DNA of 64,000 nucleotides, taken from the NCBI GenBank assembly GCA_028710885.1, contig JAQTTG010000005.1, positions 130,443-194,442 of the forward strand. The letters run 5' to 3'. The translations under genes were made by a program, and so were the position numbers. The notes below the pieces were generated by a model. That model was not told where the DNA came from. It was given only the letters and a program-made list of their open reading frames with translations, and made no database searches. The DNA is from Sulfuricurvum sp. (lineage in GTDB: Bacteria; Campylobacterota; Campylobacteria; Campylobacterales; Sulfurimonadaceae). Shown here in pieces: positions 32,246 through 43,165 of this stretch (its first letter is position 1; each line of letters opens with the position of its first letter).

Positions 32246-35200
32246 TCTGTCAGCTCTTTTTTAATCGTATAGAGCTTACGAATTTTCGCATCCAACGGTG
32301 CGAGGACTTTATAGAGTGCCGGAACGACGAGGAGACTGGTCAATGTCGAGAGGAGTAATCCGCAGATAACCGCAACCCCCATCGGTCCTTTGACCCCTGA
32401 ACCCTCACCCACCGAGAGGGCAAGCGGGAGCATCCCGAAGCACATCGCTGTTGTGGTCATCAAAATCGGGCGCAGACGCGAAAGACCCGCTTCGATGATC
32501 GCTTCGTCCAGCTCTTTTCCCGATTCTCGAAGGCGGTTTGCCGCATCGACGACGAGGGTGGAGTTTTTCCCAACCAGTCCGAGTAGGAGCATTAGTCCCA
32601 TCATACTAAAGAGCGACATATTCATCCCAGCTGCCCACAGACCAATAAACGCCCCCGTAAAGCTCAGTGGCAAGGCGCTCATGATGATGAGCGGCTGTAG
32701 CGGCGATTCGTACAATGCGGCGAGGATCAGATAGATCATTACCAATGCCGCACCGATGGCGGTACCGAACGCTTCATTACTCTCTTGCATGTGTTTGGCA
32801 TCGCCGTCGAGTTCATAGGCAACTCCTTGACCTAGCCACTCATTTTGGCGCTCATCGACGATTTTGACCAGTTTATCGAGAGGCAGTGCCTTAGTGATGT
32901 CACTTCCGACGATGACCTTTTTGAGCCGATCAAACCGTTTGATCGTGGTGGGTGCTTGATCCTCGCTGATCGAAACGACCGCTGAGAGAGGAACCGTTCC
33001 CCCTGATGAAGTGCGGACATTGAGGGTATTAAGAGTATCGATACTTTGACGTTTGGTATCATCCAGACGCATCACGACATCGTACTCTTTTCCGCGCTCG
33101 CGGATAAAGGTGATGGTTCCATCCCCCGAATAGCCGCTGGCAATGACACGGGCGATCTCATCGACATTGACTCCCAGACGTGTGGCATTTTGGGTGAGGA
33201 CGGTGATATTCAGCTGTGGAGCTTTGGGTTGGATGTTGCTTTGAACGTCGGTTGTCCCTTCGATCCCTTTGAGCAATTTCATGAGTTTTTGGGCAGAGGC
33301 TTCGGCATCGTCCATATTTTGAGCTTTAAGGATTACTTGAAACGGAGTGTTGATCTCATAGCCTCCGATGTCGTTGACCTCGGTGACACTGGTCATGGTG
33401 AACCCTTTGAGACTTCCCAACATTGTACGGGTCTCTTTCATAATCTCACTTTGGCTTCGGGAACGTTCTTTGATCGGTTTGAGACGGACATAGAGTGCCG
33501 ATTCGTGTGCTTTTTGATCATTTCCCCGCCCGACATAGAGGGTGCAATATTGCACCTCGGCAATTTTCCCGATACGGTGCTGAACGTCGAGGGAGAGTTG
33601 TTTCATCCCCTCTACACTGGTACCTGCGGGAGCTTTTAGGGTGATGTCGAACTGGCTTTTGTCCTCTTTGGGCATAAACACCATCCCCAGTGTCCCTGAG
33701 AGGATGATCGAGACGATGAAAATAGCGAGTGCACTCAAGAGGGTTGTTTTTTTGTAGTGGAGCACTGCGGTGATAATTCGGCGGTAGCGCTCTTCTAAAC
33801 TGACAAAGAAGTGCTCCGTTTTGTGATAAAAACGGCTGTGCTCCCCTTTGGCGATTTGTGACGCGATCATCGGGATTAATGTCACGGCAATAACGAAAGA
33901 GACTACGATGGCGGCGATGATGGTGACCCCAAAACTGGTGAAAAATCGCCCGACGATTCCGCTCATTTTTGCGACGGGGACGAAAACGGCCAAGAGCATC
34001 GCTGAGATGGCAACGATGGAGAAGATGATTTCGTTTACCCCTTCGATTGCGGCATTGAGCCGATCACGTCCCGCTTCGAGGCGCTTGAAAATGTTTTCAA
34101 TGACGACAATCGCATCATCGATGATAATCCCGATAGCGAGAGTGAGTGCGGTGAGGGTGAGGAGATTGAATGTTTGTCCGCTCCATCCCATGATGGCGAA
34201 TACTCCGAAGATGGATACCGGAAGCGAGATCGCGGCGATAAGGGTGAGGGTGAGATTTCGTAAAAACAAAAAGATGACGAGCGAGGCGAGGACGGAGCCT
34301 AATATGAGGTCGAATTGAACGCCTCTCAGAGTATCACGGATGTACCCCGTCGCATCTTGGAGCGGTGTTAGGGTCATAGTTGGTTCCAATGCCGCCAAAG
34401 AGGGGAGCTGTTTGCGTACACTATCGGCGATGGCGATCTCATTGGCTCCCGTCATCTTTTTGACCATTAGCAACACACCCGATTGTCCATCCAATGATGC
34501 AAAACTGCGCTCTTCTGCCAACGAATCACTCACGGTGGCGACATCTCCAAGACTAAGCCCGTCTCGTATCCGAAGGGCGCTGAGTGCTTCTACTGTTTTG
34601 CTGTCGTTGTCGATGAGAATTTGGTACTCGTGTGCCGATGTGATCGTTTTTCCCCCATCCATCCGTATATTTTGGGCGCGAATGATATTGGTGAGGTCAC
34701 TCATCGTGAGGGCGTATTTGGAGAGGAGTACCGGATCTGGGGTGATTCGGATCTGTTTTTTGCGTAAACCGGCAATCGTAACACCGCCGACTCCTTCGAT
34801 TCTCTGTAAGCGCGGTTTGAGTATCTCATCGGCGTGTTTCATCATCTTTTGAGTGTCGTTACCGGCTAAAAAGAGGGTGATGACGGGAGAGGAATTGAGT
34901 GAGTATTTGTCTACCGAGGGTTTATCTACCTCATTAGGGAGCTGAATACTGGAGACTTTGTCGCGGACATCATTGACCGCTTCATCGAGATTTTTGGAGA
35001 GTTTGAACTGGGCGACGACGACGCTGATCCCTTTAGAACTGTCCGAGCTGAGAGTATCGAGTCCTGAGATGCCACTCACTGCCTCTTCGATCTTGTCGCT
35101 TACCTTACTCTCGACGATGTCGGCATTGGCTCCCTTATAGGTAGTGGTGACGATAACGATCGGAAAATCGACGTTGGGATAAAGCCCCGAGGGCATCCCG

Positions 35201-35283
35201 GAGCGTTCGACCAGCCCGAAAAAGATCAAAGCTAGGGCGAACATAATGGTCGTGATAGGGCGGGTAATGGCTATTTTGTGCAT
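32242..35283 (-). CDS. RND efflux transporter, AcrB/HAE-1-like permease
   Basis: A 1013-residue inner-membrane proton-driven pump. Expected features are present: N-terminal helix HKIAITRPITTIMFALALIF, porter domain with PNVDFPIVIVTTTYKGA, the TM4 proton-relay Asp pair in GIIIDDAIVVIENI and the final TM bundle with LLLGLVGKNSTLVVD. It should export drugs, metals or metabolites through the periplasmic adaptor and TolC encoded upstream. Operon order is TolC, adaptor, RND, methyltransferase. Repression by the divergent TetR protein at 37352 is likely. Confidence 0.93.
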   Translation of the reverse strand: MHKIAITRPITTIMFALALIFFGLVERSGMPSGLYPNVDFPIVIVTTTYKGANADIVESKVSDKIEEAVSGISGLDTLSSDSSKGISVVVAQFKLSKNLDEAVNDVRDKVSSIQLPNEVDKPSVDKYSLNSSPVITLFLAGNDTQKMMKHADEILKPRLQRIEGVGGVTIAGLRKKQIRITPDPVLLSKYALTMSDLTNIIRAQNIRMDGGKTITSAHEYQILIDNDSKTVEALSALRIRDGLSLGDVATVSDSLAEERSFASLDGQSGVLLMVKKMTGANEIAIADSVRKQLPSLAALEPTMTLTPLQDATGYIRDTLRGVQFDLILGSVLASLVIFLFLRNLTLTLIAAISLPVSIFGVFAIMGWSGQTFNLLTLTALTLAIGIIIDDAIVVIENIFKRLEAGRDRLNAAIEGVNEIIFSIVAISAMLLAVFVPVAKMSGIVGRFFTSFGVTIIAAIVVSFVIAVTLIPMIASQIAKGEHSRFYHKTEHFFVSLEERYRRIITAVLHYKKTTLLSALAIFIVSIILSGTLGMVFMPKEDKSQFDITLKAPAGTSVEGMKQLSLDVQHRIGKIAEVQYCTLYVGRGNDQKAHESALYVRLKPIKERSRSQSEIMKETRTMLGSLKGFTMTSVTEVNDIGGYEINTPFQVILKAQNMDDAEASAQKLMKLLKGIEGTTDVQSNIQPKAPQLNITVLTQNATRLGVNVDEIARVIASGYSGDGTITFIRERGKEYDVVMRLDDTKRQSIDTLNTLNVRTSSGGTVPLSAVVSISEDQAPTTIKRFDRLKKVIVGSDITKALPLDKLVKIVDERQNEWLGQGVAYELDGDAKHMQESNEAFGTAIGAALVMIYLILAALYESPLQPLIIMSALPLSFTGAFIGLWAAGMNMSLFSMMGLMLLLGLVGKNSTLVVDAANRLRESGKELDEAIIEAGLSRLRPILMTTTAMCFGMLPLALSVGEGSGVKGPMGVAVICGLLLSTLTSLLVVPALYKVLAPLDAKIRKLYTIKKELTE

Positions 35284-35291
35284 GATGTGTC

Positions 35292-36026
35292 CTATTTCGC
35301 CATGATCATGCCATCACCGAACGTGCCGGGACGCAATCCTGAGCCGTCGGCTTCGGCGGTCATTTGACGGTTTTTTGTGTTGATCGCAGGGTAAATTTTG
35401 ATGATTTTTGTACATTTTCCCGTCGATTTCCCATCGATGGAGGTGCAAAAACGATCCCCCACTTTGACCTGAGAAGCGAATTTGGAATCGTACTGGATGA
35501 GAAGCTTGGTTTGGTCACTGATGAGTTTAAATAGCGGTGACCCCCCCATCGAGGAAACCATATCCCCCAGTTCGATGTTTTTTTCGGAGATACTACCTGC
35601 AAATGGCGCGGTGAGGCGCATTTTAGAGAGCTTTTGCTCAGAATATGCGACCGATAATCGAGCCCGTTCTTGTTGTGCATGTTTTGCGTCAAGTTCGGCT
35701 TTGAGCTTTTGGAGCGTATTTTTATCGAACACTTGTGCACTTTTTTCATAGCGGGCGTATTGCTCACTCAAAAAGGCGGTCTCTTTCGAAATAGCATCCA
35801 AATCAGCTTTTGCCATTTGGAGTGAGAGTTGTTCTTCGGTGCTGTCGAGCGCGAGGAGAAGAGCACCTTTTTTGACGTGATCGCCGTTTTGTACGGAGAC
35901 ATTTTTAACAATTCCCGAAGCGTTCATTCCGAGTACGGCCTCACGGTACGCTTGAGATTCAAAAGTCGCGTATACGTCTCCCCACAGTGATAGGGCACAT
36001 AGTGCGGATAGTAATAAAGGTTTCAT
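35292..36026 (-). CDS. RND periplasmic adaptor (membrane fusion protein)
   Basis: A 244-residue HlyD/AcrA-family adaptor, short for the group. A signal peptide ends near residue 17 (ALSLWGDVYA). The split lipoyl domain shows GIVKNVSVQNGDHVKKGALL and LTAPFAGSISEKNIELGDMV, flanking a short alpha-hairpin (about 72-130) rather than the long hairpin of AcrA. The C-terminal membrane-proximal domain is reduced. It links the RND pump and the TolC-like channel. Eight bases separate it from the pump gene, and its start overlaps the TolC-like stop by 4 bases. Confidence 0.88.
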   Translation of the reverse strand: MKPLLLSALCALSLWGDVYATFESQAYREAVLGMNASGIVKNVSVQNGDHVKKGALLLALDSTEEQLSLQMAKADLDAISKETAFLSEQYARYEKSAQVFDKNTLQKLKAELDAKHAQQERARLSVAYSEQKLSKMRLTAPFAGSISEKNIELGDMVSSMGGSPLFKLISDQTKLLIQYDSKFASQVKVGDRFCTSIDGKSTGKCTKIIKIYPAINTKNRQMTAEADGSGLRPGTFGDGMIMAK

Positions 36027-37258
36027 TTTGTCTCCTGAAGTAAAGTCATAAGATCGATTCCGTGGGCATACGCCCCATTGGCCTTGGCAACTTGCAGGGC
36101 GTTGCGGGCATGACGAAGTTTGGCACGAGAGGCGCTGAGATTGGTGAGTTCGCTCAGATAAGTGGTGGTATTGACGAGTCCCGCTTCAAAGCGTTGGCGG
36201 ATAAATCCGAATGCTTCATTTCGTGCTGCTTCTTCAGCTTGTGCTGCCTGATAAGCATTTTTTGCAGTTTGAATCGATAAGATAGAAATATCGGCTTCGT
36301 TTTGAAGCTGTCTGGTTTTATAATCAAGCATTTTTTGAGCTTTTAAGGTATCTATGCGAGCTTGTTCACGCTCTTTAGCAATTCGTCCCATATCAAATAA
36401 CGTTAAGGAGACAGAAGCTGAAAGTATGTTTTGATTTGCAGGCTGAATATTAACTCCTCCCATAGTGTCATAGTCATTGTAGCTCATCGTTTTATGTTTT
36501 GCACCGAGTGAGATAGTGGGGAGATAGGTATAACGATCTTCAGTATTGCGTAGGATTTCGAGGGAAGCTTTATCGCTCAAGAGGTCATGCCGATCAAACG
36601 TTTCCAGTATAGGGATGGAAAGTTCACTATACTCGATCGGTTCGCTTATTGGTTCTGCAGTGAGTAATTCAAGTCCTTTACGGTGTTTTTCGAGAAGAGT
36701 ACGGAGATTTTGTTCATCATAATCGGCTTCGAGACGTGAGGCTATTAATGATTTTAGAATATCAGTTGTAGCGAGGCCATTTTGCACCAGAATTTCATAC
36801 CGAGAAACTTCGGCAGAAAGTTCGCTTTTTTTCTCTGCATTGACGCTGAGACGGTCTTTGGTATCGAGATAATCGTAATACGCTGCGATTGTCTCCATAA
36901 GGACGTTTTGTTCTTCTTGTGCTAGGGTTTGAATAGCACCTTCTTTGTTCGCGTGCAATGCACTCAGAAGTGCCTCGCGGCGAAAACCGTCAAATAAGGT
37001 TATTTCGGCACCCAGTTCCGCACCATAGATTGCTTTTGGTTCAAAGGCCGTTGCTCTATCTTTTTTCTGATACATTCCAGTGGCAGTTACTGTTGGAAAA
37101 TAAGCAGTTTTTGCTTCATCGAGCTGTGCTTGAGATTTTTCTATTCCCAAACGCACCGATTCAATACGGAGATTTTGTTTCGCATGGGGCAGTAAAGATG
37201 CGAGATCGGATGCTAATAACGGAGAAAGGGCGAGCGAGATGAGAATTAAGGGTCTCAT
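36023..37258 (-). CDS. TolC-family outer membrane efflux protein
   Basis: From the ATG at 37258 the protein is 411 residues with a signal peptide (RPLILISLALSPLLAS). Two internally related helical repeats with periodic Ala/Glu/Asp pattern typical of TolC/OEP channels follow (first near RLGIEKSQAQLDEAKTAYFP, second near DTLKAQKMLDYKTRQLQNEA). The upstream frame to 37300 runs into the palindromic operator and is rejected; AAGG lies six bases before the chosen ATG. First gene of the efflux operon. Confidence 0.87.
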   Translation of the reverse strand: MRPLILISLALSPLLASDLASLLPHAKQNLRIESVRLGIEKSQAQLDEAKTAYFPTVTATGMYQKKDRATAFEPKAIYGAELGAEITLFDGFRREALLSALHANKEGAIQTLAQEEQNVLMETIAAYYDYLDTKDRLSVNAEKKSELSAEVSRYEILVQNGLATTDILKSLIASRLEADYDEQNLRTLLEKHRKGLELLTAEPISEPIEYSELSIPILETFDRHDLLSDKASLEILRNTEDRYTYLPTISLGAKHKTMSYNDYDTMGGVNIQPANQNILSASVSLTLFDMGRIAKEREQARIDTLKAQKMLDYKTRQLQNEADISILSIQTAKNAYQAAQAEEAARNEAFGFIRQRFEAGLVNTTTYLSELTNLSASRAKLRHARNALQVAKANGAYAHGIDLMTLLQETK

Positions 37259-37281
37259 GGTCATCCTTGTAAATAGAATTA

Positions 37282-37322
37282 ATGTTGACAATGTTAACAT
37301 TAAATGTAGACAATGTCAACAT
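37282..37322. promoter_or_regulatory. Operator array between the efflux operon and its TetR gene
   Basis: Outer arms ATGTTGACA (37282-37290) and TGTCAACAT (37314-37322) are exact reverse complements. Inside the array ATGTTAACAT (37291-37300) is a perfect palindrome and AATGTAGACA repeats the half-site. This suggests two stacked TetR dimers at the divergent promoters. Confidence 0.78.
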
Positions 37323-37351
37323 ATAGCATCATAATTTGATACAATACATTC

Positions 37352-37960
37352 ATGAAAGAAAAAAAAGTAACACCCTACCATCATGGAAATCTCAAAGAAT
37401 CGTTATTAGAAACAGCTTTAGAAATGGTTGATACCGAAGGACTCGAAGCGATTACTTTAAGAGAACTAACACAACGCTTGGGGACTTCGCGCAGTGCTGT
37501 TTATCGCCATTTTGACAGTAAAGAAACATTGATAATCGGAGTAATTCAAAAAGGCTATGCCGATCTTGATTTACTTTTTACTCCTATTTTTCAAGATCGA
37601 ACTCACAGTGTAGCAGAACGTTTTGAGATGATGGGACGGGCTTATTTGGAGTTTGCAATCGAACATCCAAACCTTTATCGCTTGTTATTCGGTGAAAACT
37701 ATCGTCATGAACGTGAAGAAGCGTGTGATTATAAAGATGAAAATCAAGCCACAGGATTATATGCTCTTATAGGTCTTTTGCTTGAAGCACAAGAAGAAGG
37801 TATTATCGCTAAAATAGATCCGATAGTGCAAGCAGCAACGGTATGGGCATCTATTCACGGTCTTGCATCATTGATGATCGATGGACATTTAATGATGAGT
37901 GATAATTTTGAAGAGATTTATAAGTACTCTCAATCTGTACTTTTAAAAGGGCTATTGTAA
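37352..37960 (+). CDS. TetR family regulator of the RND operon
   Basis: A 202-residue TetR protein. The helix-turn-helix is GLEAITLRELTQRLGTSRSA followed by VYRHFDSKETL, and the C-terminal domain is of the WHG type (HPNLYRLLFGENY, then VWASIHGLASLMIDG). It is divergent from the efflux operon and shares the palindrome array, so ligand-relieved repression of the pump is likely. TACAAT (37340-37345) ends six bases before the ATG and no ribosome site is seen, indicating a leaderless mRNA. The HemW-like gene follows after 13 bases. Confidence 0.9.
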   Translation: MKEKKVTPYHHGNLKESLLETALEMVDTEGLEAITLRELTQRLGTSRSAVYRHFDSKETLIIGVIQKGYADLDLLFTPIFQDRTHSVAERFEMMGRAYLEFAIEHPNLYRLLFGENYRHEREEACDYKDENQATGLYALIGLLLEAQEEGIIAKIDPIVQAATVWASIHGLASLMIDGHLMMSDNFEEIYKYSQSVLLKGLL

Positions 37961-37973
37961 AAAAAGGATTCTG

Positions 37974-39236
37974 ATGTCAAATATCGATTATGGAGATCTA
38001 TTAAATCTCCGGTGGGAACTCGTCGATACGATTGCTTCGAAAACAATGCGTATTGCGGCACAGAGATATTTAAATCTGAGTCCCAATGAGAAATCTTTAC
38101 CTTCTAATCCTAATCATAAACCGCTTCTTCTTTATATCCATATCCCTTTTTGTTTGACGTTGTGCCCATATTGTTCATTCCACAAATTTCGATTTGATGA
38201 GCCGAGTGCCAAGCGATACTTTGAATTTCTCCACCAAGAGATGAGGATGGTTCACGCGCTAGGATATCGGTTTGATTCGATCTATTTCGGAGGGGGGACG
38301 ACAACGATACTGCCGCGAGAGTTGGCGACAACGATTGATTTGGCAAAATCGCTGTTTGATATACGTGAAGTTTCCTGCGAGAGCGACCCTGCCCATTTGG
38401 GCGATTTGGAAGATGATTATTTGCAAGGCAAAATTGACCGTCTTTCTGTCGGAATTCAGAGTTTTGATGATGATACCCTCAAACAGATCGGACGGTACAA
38501 AAAGTTTGGCTCAGGCATTGAACAGTATGAAAAAATTAAAAGATATTTGCCTCTTTTCCCGATTGTCAATGTGGATATGATCTACAACTATCCGCATCAA
38601 AGCGAAGAAGCGCTACACCGTGAAATTGATACGATACTCACCCTCCGACCTCCTCAAGTGACCTTTTATCCTCTTATGTATGCTCCGGGGATACGAGAGT
38701 CTCTGAGCAAACGCTGGGGGAGACTTTCAGACGTCAAAGAAGCCACATTCTATAAAATCATTATGGAGCGGATGCAGGGCATATATACCCAACGTTCAGC
38801 ATGGGCATGGTCACTTTCTCATGAGGGGATTATTGATGAATATGTGATCGAGCGGAGCGAATACGTTGGGATCGGGAGCGGTGCGTTTAGTTTTATTGGA
38901 AATACACTTTATGCCAATACTTTTTCTCTACCAGAGTATGCGAAACGGTTGAGTGTTGGAAAATTGCCGATTACACATACGGCGACATTTCCCTCACGGG
39001 CGATCAAGCAGTACCGTATGATGGTAGAATTGTTTGGACTTCAACCCTCACAGGAACATTTGTGGGTTGAAAATACCTTGTTGAAAATGGTCGGTGCTTA
39101 TAAGGAAGGCAAGGTAACGGCAAGCGGAGCTTATCTCTTTTCAGTTATGATGCGGGAATTTTATAATGGTATGGATTATGTTCGTGAGACAATGCGCTCA
39201 GAACTTACCAAAGAGGATGGGCTTATTGGGTCTTGA
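37974..39236 (+). CDS. HemW/coproporphyrinogen oxidase-like radical SAM protein
   Basis: A 420-residue radical SAM protein. The 4Fe-4S motif is C-x3-C-x2-C in PFCLTLCPYCSFHKF, followed by the family motifs YFGGGTTTILPRE and LSVGIQSFDDDTLKQIGRYK, as in HemN/HemW/HutW. Most such paralogues are not coproporphyrinogen oxidases; HemW is a haem chaperone and HutW/ChuW act on haem. An N-terminal extension of about 45 residues precedes the core. It follows the TetR gene by 13 bases and has a good AAAAGGA site, so it is expressed with the regulator. A role in tetrapyrrole metabolism is likely, but the substrate is unknown. Confidence 0.8.
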   Translation: MSNIDYGDLLNLRWELVDTIASKTMRIAAQRYLNLSPNEKSLPSNPNHKPLLLYIHIPFCLTLCPYCSFHKFRFDEPSAKRYFEFLHQEMRMVHALGYRFDSIYFGGGTTTILPRELATTIDLAKSLFDIREVSCESDPAHLGDLEDDYLQGKIDRLSVGIQSFDDDTLKQIGRYKKFGSGIEQYEKIKRYLPLFPIVNVDMIYNYPHQSEEALHREIDTILTLRPPQVTFYPLMYAPGIRESLSKRWGRLSDVKEATFYKIIMERMQGIYTQRSAWAWSLSHEGIIDEYVIERSEYVGIGSGAFSFIGNTLYANTFSLPEYAKRLSVGKLPITHTATFPSRAIKQYRMMVELFGLQPSQEHLWVENTLLKMVGAYKEGKVTASGAYLFSVMMREFYNGMDYVRETMRSELTKEDGLIGS

Positions 39237-41184
39237 GCAATGCTTCGATCTTTTTTGAATCCATCGGCTTATGGTAATAGAACCCTTGTATTGAATCGAT
39301 TGCATTTTGCTGTAAAAAAGTAAGTTCTTCAACCATTTCAACCCCTTCCGCCAAAACACTCAGCCCTAACCCTTTTGCAAGGGCGATAATGGCTTTGACT
39401 ATCGTTTGATTTTTAGGTTCATAAGTGATATTACGGATAAAAGAGATATCAATTTTGAGTTTATCAATAGGTAGATTTTTGAGATAAGAGAGAGAAGAAT
39501 ATCCCGTTCCAAAATCATCGATTGAGATATGGAAGCCTTTGTTTTTTATTTTGGTTAACAAAGCGATCATTTTTTCAGGATTTTCCAGAATAGAGCTTTC
39601 GGTGATTTCTAATTCTATCCATTCAGGATTACAGTGTGTTTTGTTGAGTAAATGATTTAGCAGAGTCATAAAATGTGGATGAATTAGCTGTCTTGCTGAG
39701 ACATTAATGGCAATACGATTTGGTAAGATCCCTTCTTTATACCATCGGCTTGCTGTTAAAAATCCCTCTTCCAACACAAATGTTCCGATATCGATAATCA
39801 ATCCGCGTTCTTCGGCAATTGGTATAAAAAGAGATGGTGGAATACTCTCATTGCCGCTAAACCATCGTATCAGTGCTTCAACACCGATAACCTTTTCAGT
39901 TTCAGGTTCAATTTGAGGTTGAAAATACAATTGAAGCTCATGCGTTGATAATGCTTTTTTGAGGTTGGTATATATGATGGTTTTTTCCAAAATTTCATGA
40001 GTAAATTGATTGTCATAAAAGCTGTAGGTATTTTTTCCCATTTTTTTTGCATTGTACATAGCTGTATCTGCATTTTTTAGTATCTCTTCCATGGAAATTC
40101 CATTTTCTGGATAGAAAGCGATACCAATACTGGCCGTAATGTAGACTTCCGTTTGATTAATTATAAACGGGACAGACATTTTTTTCATCAAAGAACGTAT
40201 CTTTTTTTGTATGAACTGTTGATCGATAGTTGGCATCAAAATAAGAAATTCGTCTCCTCCGGTACGGACAATAACCATTTCATGTGTAAAAACTTTTTGA
40301 AGCAAATGGGTAAATTTAATGAGTAAACGATCTCCAAATGGGTGCCCATAAGAGTCATTAATCTCTTTGAATCCATCCAAATCTAGAAACAAAAGGGCAA
40401 ACGGATCAGAATTTTCATGAGAAATTTTTTTCTGCAGCATCTCGATCAGACTAAATCGATTTGGAAGATTTGTTAGTAAATCATGATGCGCTATGTAGTC
40501 ATAACGCTCTTTTTCTTCATTCATTAGAATTTGACTTTGCTTACGTTCAGTGATATCGGCTGCAATAACGATAAATTCACCTTTTTTGAGACTGTATAAC
40601 GAAAAAGAGAACCATTTATTGAGTGCTTTGAGATAATGTTCCCATTTCCGTGGAGCACCACCTAATGCAATTTCATTAAAAATGGCTAGAGAATCAGGAT
40701 TTTCCTGTGCATATTGAGGGATAAAATCACTGACGTTTCGCCCTATAGGATCGTGAAGCCCTGTCATTGACTCAAAAATGGCATTAACATTGAGATATTC
40801 AAAATCGACAGGAACCCCGTTATCATAAATCATCCGACAGTGAGCGACTGAATCGAGCATATTTTCAAAAAGGGCACGGTACATTTCGTTCGATAATTGA
40901 ATAGACTCTTCAAGTGTAGATTGTTGTTCTAATGTTTGCAGATGTTTTACATATTCTTTGTGTTGCAAAGATAAAAAATTAAACATCAAAAAAAAGAGGA
41001 GAATACTCGTTATTAGGACGAAAAAAAAGCCTTTGTAGGTTTGAATTAGGTGCATTTCATGACGACTTGAGGAGATGATCTCTACTAAATTGTCTGAAAA
41101 ATAGATCCAAAGAATAGCAAAAATGAAATAAATCAAACTCGTGAGAAAAGCATTTTTAAAACTGTAAAGATCTTTTGACAGCAT
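39223..41184 (-). CDS. Membrane-bound PAS-GGDEF-EAL c-di-GMP enzyme
   Basis: A 653-residue protein. Two transmembrane helices (about 12-32 and 48-70) flank a short periplasmic loop, followed by PAS (about 100-215), GGDEF (about 227-390; motif RTGGDEF intact, no RxxD inhibition site) and EAL (about 410-645; EALIRW and DDFGTGYSS catalytic loops intact). Both synthesis and hydrolysis of c-di-GMP are thus possible; many such hybrids act mainly as phosphodiesterases. It overlaps the convergent HemW-like gene by 14 bases. Confidence 0.9.
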   Translation of the reverse strand: MLSKDLYSFKNAFLTSLIYFIFAILWIYFSDNLVEIISSSRHEMHLIQTYKGFFFVLITSILLFFLMFNFLSLQHKEYVKHLQTLEQQSTLEESIQLSNEMYRALFENMLDSVAHCRMIYDNGVPVDFEYLNVNAIFESMTGLHDPIGRNVSDFIPQYAQENPDSLAIFNEIALGGAPRKWEHYLKALNKWFSFSLYSLKKGEFIVIAADITERKQSQILMNEEKERYDYIAHHDLLTNLPNRFSLIEMLQKKISHENSDPFALLFLDLDGFKEINDSYGHPFGDRLLIKFTHLLQKVFTHEMVIVRTGGDEFLILMPTIDQQFIQKKIRSLMKKMSVPFIINQTEVYITASIGIAFYPENGISMEEILKNADTAMYNAKKMGKNTYSFYDNQFTHEILEKTIIYTNLKKALSTHELQLYFQPQIEPETEKVIGVEALIRWFSGNESIPPSLFIPIAEERGLIIDIGTFVLEEGFLTASRWYKEGILPNRIAINVSARQLIHPHFMTLLNHLLNKTHCNPEWIELEITESSILENPEKMIALLTKIKNKGFHISIDDFGTGYSSLSYLKNLPIDKLKIDISFIRNITYEPKNQTIVKAIIALAKGLGLSVLAEGVEMVEELTFLQQNAIDSIQGFYYHKPMDSKKIEALLKTQ

Positions 41185-41252
41185 TTGCTTCCCTCGGCTG
41201 TTATTACGTGTAATATACAGATTATAGCATTAGATAGAAGAAATTGATTATA

Positions 41253-41444
41253 TTAAAATGTTCCAAAAGGATCATTCGCAGGGATTGATGCAGAGTCGAT
41301 AGAAATAGAGTTTATAAGAAAAGAATTGCGTTGATGAGGAGGGAGACGCAGTTTCAATCTTTCTATGGCTTGTGCTTCATTATCTGCGTCAATCGGATAA
41401 AGGCGGGTTTTGTCATCAAGCCGAATGTCGATCAGAAAACGCAT
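41253..41444 (-). CDS. Small hypothetical protein downstream of the NifS-like gene
   Basis: The ATG at 41444 gives 63 residues (RFLIDIRLDDKTRLYPIDAD, then ERLKLRLPPHQRNSF). It overlaps the preceding gene by 29 bases in another frame, which suggests translational coupling. The same frame is open up to 41639, but the extra part is an out-of-frame shadow of the 115-residue gene. No family is recognised. Confidence 0.5.
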   Translation of the reverse strand: MRFLIDIRLDDKTRLYPIDADNEAQAIERLKLRLPPHQRNSFLINSISIDSASIPANDPFGTF

Positions 41445-41763
41445 CCATATCCTTCGGTAAATAGAGCTGTCCGTAACAGTCGCAAAAACGCTTGCACCCG
41501 CACGCTTGGTAGATATTTTTACCCGTACTGAGTGCATAGCTTCCGAAATCAGTTTTGAGAACATCTCCCTGTATCCGAGTGACGGTGAGTCTTTTGACGA
41601 GCCGTGGATCGAGAGGATCGAGTCGGTGAAATTTTTCACGTGTGGTATGAACCCACAAAACCTCGAACGGGAGTGATGCGGATAATACCCTCTGTACTTC
41701 CCATTCGCTCAAAGCCCCTAGTGCTTCGAGCTCTTGGTCGTTGATGTTGCGATACGGTCTCAT
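41416..41763 (-). CDS. Hypothetical Cys-motif protein behind the NifS-like gene
   Basis: A 115-residue protein that starts three bases after the desulfurase stop codon, so it is almost certainly co-translated with it. The C-terminal region has a tight cysteine cluster ACGCKRFCDCYG, which could bind metal or an Fe-S cluster or accept sulfur. The first half (LGALSEWEVQRVLSASLPFE, then TRIQGDVLKTDFGSYALSTG) has no family I recognise. Adjacency suggests a helper in sulfur transfer, but this is inference. Confidence 0.68.
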   Translation of the reverse strand: MRPYRNINDQELEALGALSEWEVQRVLSASLPFEVLWVHTTREKFHRLDPLDPRLVKRLTVTRIQGDVLKTDFGSYALSTGKNIYQACGCKRFCDCYGQLYLPKDMDAFSDRHSA

Positions 41764-41766
41764 CGA

Positions 41767-42960
<1,194 letters not shown>

Positions 42961-43165
42961 TCATTATTGTTCGGATAGTATGAGGAGAGAATGCAAGATT
43001 TGTTCGAGAAGAAGGATTTAGTATATTTATCTGTGTTGAGATACATTGCCGACTTTTTAACCACTGTTTTACGCGAATTGACTGCGTAGTATCGTTATAA
43101 TTGGACTTATTTGATAAAATACGGATTTTAAAGTACAGCACGACTATTGAGAAGGTTTTAGAGCA

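Noticed and set aside
41445-41639. N-terminal extension of the 63-residue protein
   Set aside because: It lies entirely in another frame of the 115-residue protein and has shadow-like composition; the ATG at 41444 is the sensible start.
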